Assembly (NCBI GenBank): GCA_903897565.1
Contig: CAIUCF010000526.1
Location: forward strand, 1-6,830
Reading direction: 5' to 3'
DNA: 6,830 nucleotides
From: an uncultured Rhodospirillales bacterium
GTDB lineage: Bacteria; Pseudomonadota; Alphaproteobacteria; ATCC43930; CGMCC-115725
Shown here: piece by piece, positions 6,447 through 6,830 of the stretch
How the letters are laid out: each line of letters starts with the position of its first letter
How positions within the stretch are numbered: the first letter of the stretch is position 1
Notes under the pieces: model-generated
What the model was told of the DNA's origin: nothing
Databases searched by the model: none
The model's input: only the letters and a program-made list of their open reading frames with translations
Made by a program: the position numbers and the translations under genes

Positions 6447-6830
6447 GGCGTTGCTCCCGGCCGGCCGTGGCCGTGATGATGAACATGGCCGCGGGGCGGG
6501 TCGGCGCCGATTGCCGGCTCAACAACCTCCTCACGTTCCTTCCACTGTTCCTTGAGTGCATCGATGTCGAGGTCGATGTCATGGACCGGCGGATGGCCCG
6601 GCGGCAGGTATTCGGTCTCGATCATCGTGCCGCAATGCGGGCAGTAATATTCGAGGATCCGGCACCAATCGGGGTTGGGCGAATAGGTCCGCGCATATTT
6701 CGCCGGATCGAGCAGCGGCCGGTGGATTTCGCGCGGATCGCGGTTATAGACCAGCAGGCCGCGCTTGTAGTTATCGCGCGCCGAGATCAGCACCCCAGCG
6801 CAACTGCGGCATTCCCACTGCTCGGACTCG
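6443..6830 (-). CDS. Acetone carboxylase gamma-like subunit, N-terminus missing at the window edge
   Basis: The last 128 residues of a small protein; the frame is still open at the window edge, where it begins ESEQWECRSCAG. Acetone carboxylase gamma is about 168 residues, so roughly 40 may be missing. Two Cys pairs, CRSC (visible residues 7-10) and CPHC (63-66), about 52 residues apart, would make a four-Cys zinc site as in this family. Between them lies the conserved-looking stretch NYKRGLLVYNRDPREIHRPL. In acetone carboxylase gamma is a small structural subunit of the complex. The C-terminus is unusual: after a charged helix (DIDALKEQWKEREEVVEP) it ends in a His-rich tail, RGHVHHHGHGRPGATP. 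The stop overlaps the beta start (ATGA). Gamma is upstream of beta and alpha here, whereas the Xanthobacter acx operon has it last. Whether it is the first gene of the operon cannot be seen. Confidence 0.85.
   Translation of the reverse strand, partial: ESEQWECRSCAGVLISARDNYKRGLLVYNRDPREIHRPLLDPAKYARTYSPNPDWCRILEYYCPHCGTMIETEYLPPGHPPVHDIDLDIDALKEQWKEREEVVEPAIGADPPRGHVHHHGHGRPGATP
6454..6458 (-). promoter_or_regulatory. Ribosome binding site of the beta-like subunit, inside the gamma gene
   Basis: GGGAG lies seven bases before the beta ATG at 6446. It sits within the last codons of the gamma-like gene, so the gamma C-terminus and the beta initiation signal share the same bases. Confidence 0.55.

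Noticed and set aside
4482..6476. Long open frame (664 codons) on the plus strand opposite the beta-like gene.
   Set aside because: It mirrors the HyuA frame in GC-rich DNA and shows no recognisable domain, being rich in Arg, His, Asp and Ala as expected for an antisense shadow. The minus-strand frame has intact family motifs.
1..6830. Searched for CRISPR arrays, tRNA/rRNA genes, insertion sequences and phage or defence genes.
   Set aside because: No spaced direct repeats, terminal repeats, transposase or structured RNA signatures were seen. The window is filled by one metabolic operon and its regulator.

Overview
The window is GC-rich, almost wholly coding, and every gene reads on the minus strand. 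Codon use, compact spacing, Shine-Dalgarno sites and the type of IclR regulator suggest a proteobacterium, most likely an alphaproteobacterium of the Rhizobiales/Bradyrhizobium kind. That placement is inference, because no rRNA or taxonomic marker is present.

In the direction of transcription (right to left) the layout is: (1) 6830-6443, the 3' part of a small zinc-finger protein resembling the acetone carboxylase gamma subunit, cut by the window edge; (2) 6446-4311, a HyuA/ASKHA-type ATPase subunit resembling acetone carboxylase beta; (3) 4296-2059, a HyuB-type subunit resembling acetone carboxylase alpha, which keeps the HxxD...H metal triad; (4) 2016-460, an AMP-forming acyl-CoA synthetase; (5) 379-1, the N-terminal half of an IclR-family regulator, cut by the other window edge. 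The first four genes have a 4-base overlap and gaps of 14 and 42 bases, so they look like one operon. The regulator follows after 80 bases and may have its own promoter. No gene-free stretch is longer than 80 bases.

Together the genes look like a ketone-utilisation module. An ATP-dependent carboxylase (alpha, beta, gamma) would add bicarbonate/CO2 to a methyl or methylene ketone to give a beta-keto acid. The ligase would activate that acid as its CoA thioester, and a thiolase, not seen here, would cleave it. This matches the known logic of acetone carboxylase (Acx) and of acetophenone carboxylase followed by benzoylacetate-CoA ligase (Apc/Bal). The substrate cannot be read from the sequence. 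The points most worth following up are the gamma-beta-alpha gene order, the His-rich tail on gamma, the conserved metal triad in a divergent alpha subunit, and a palindrome centred on the regulator's start codon.
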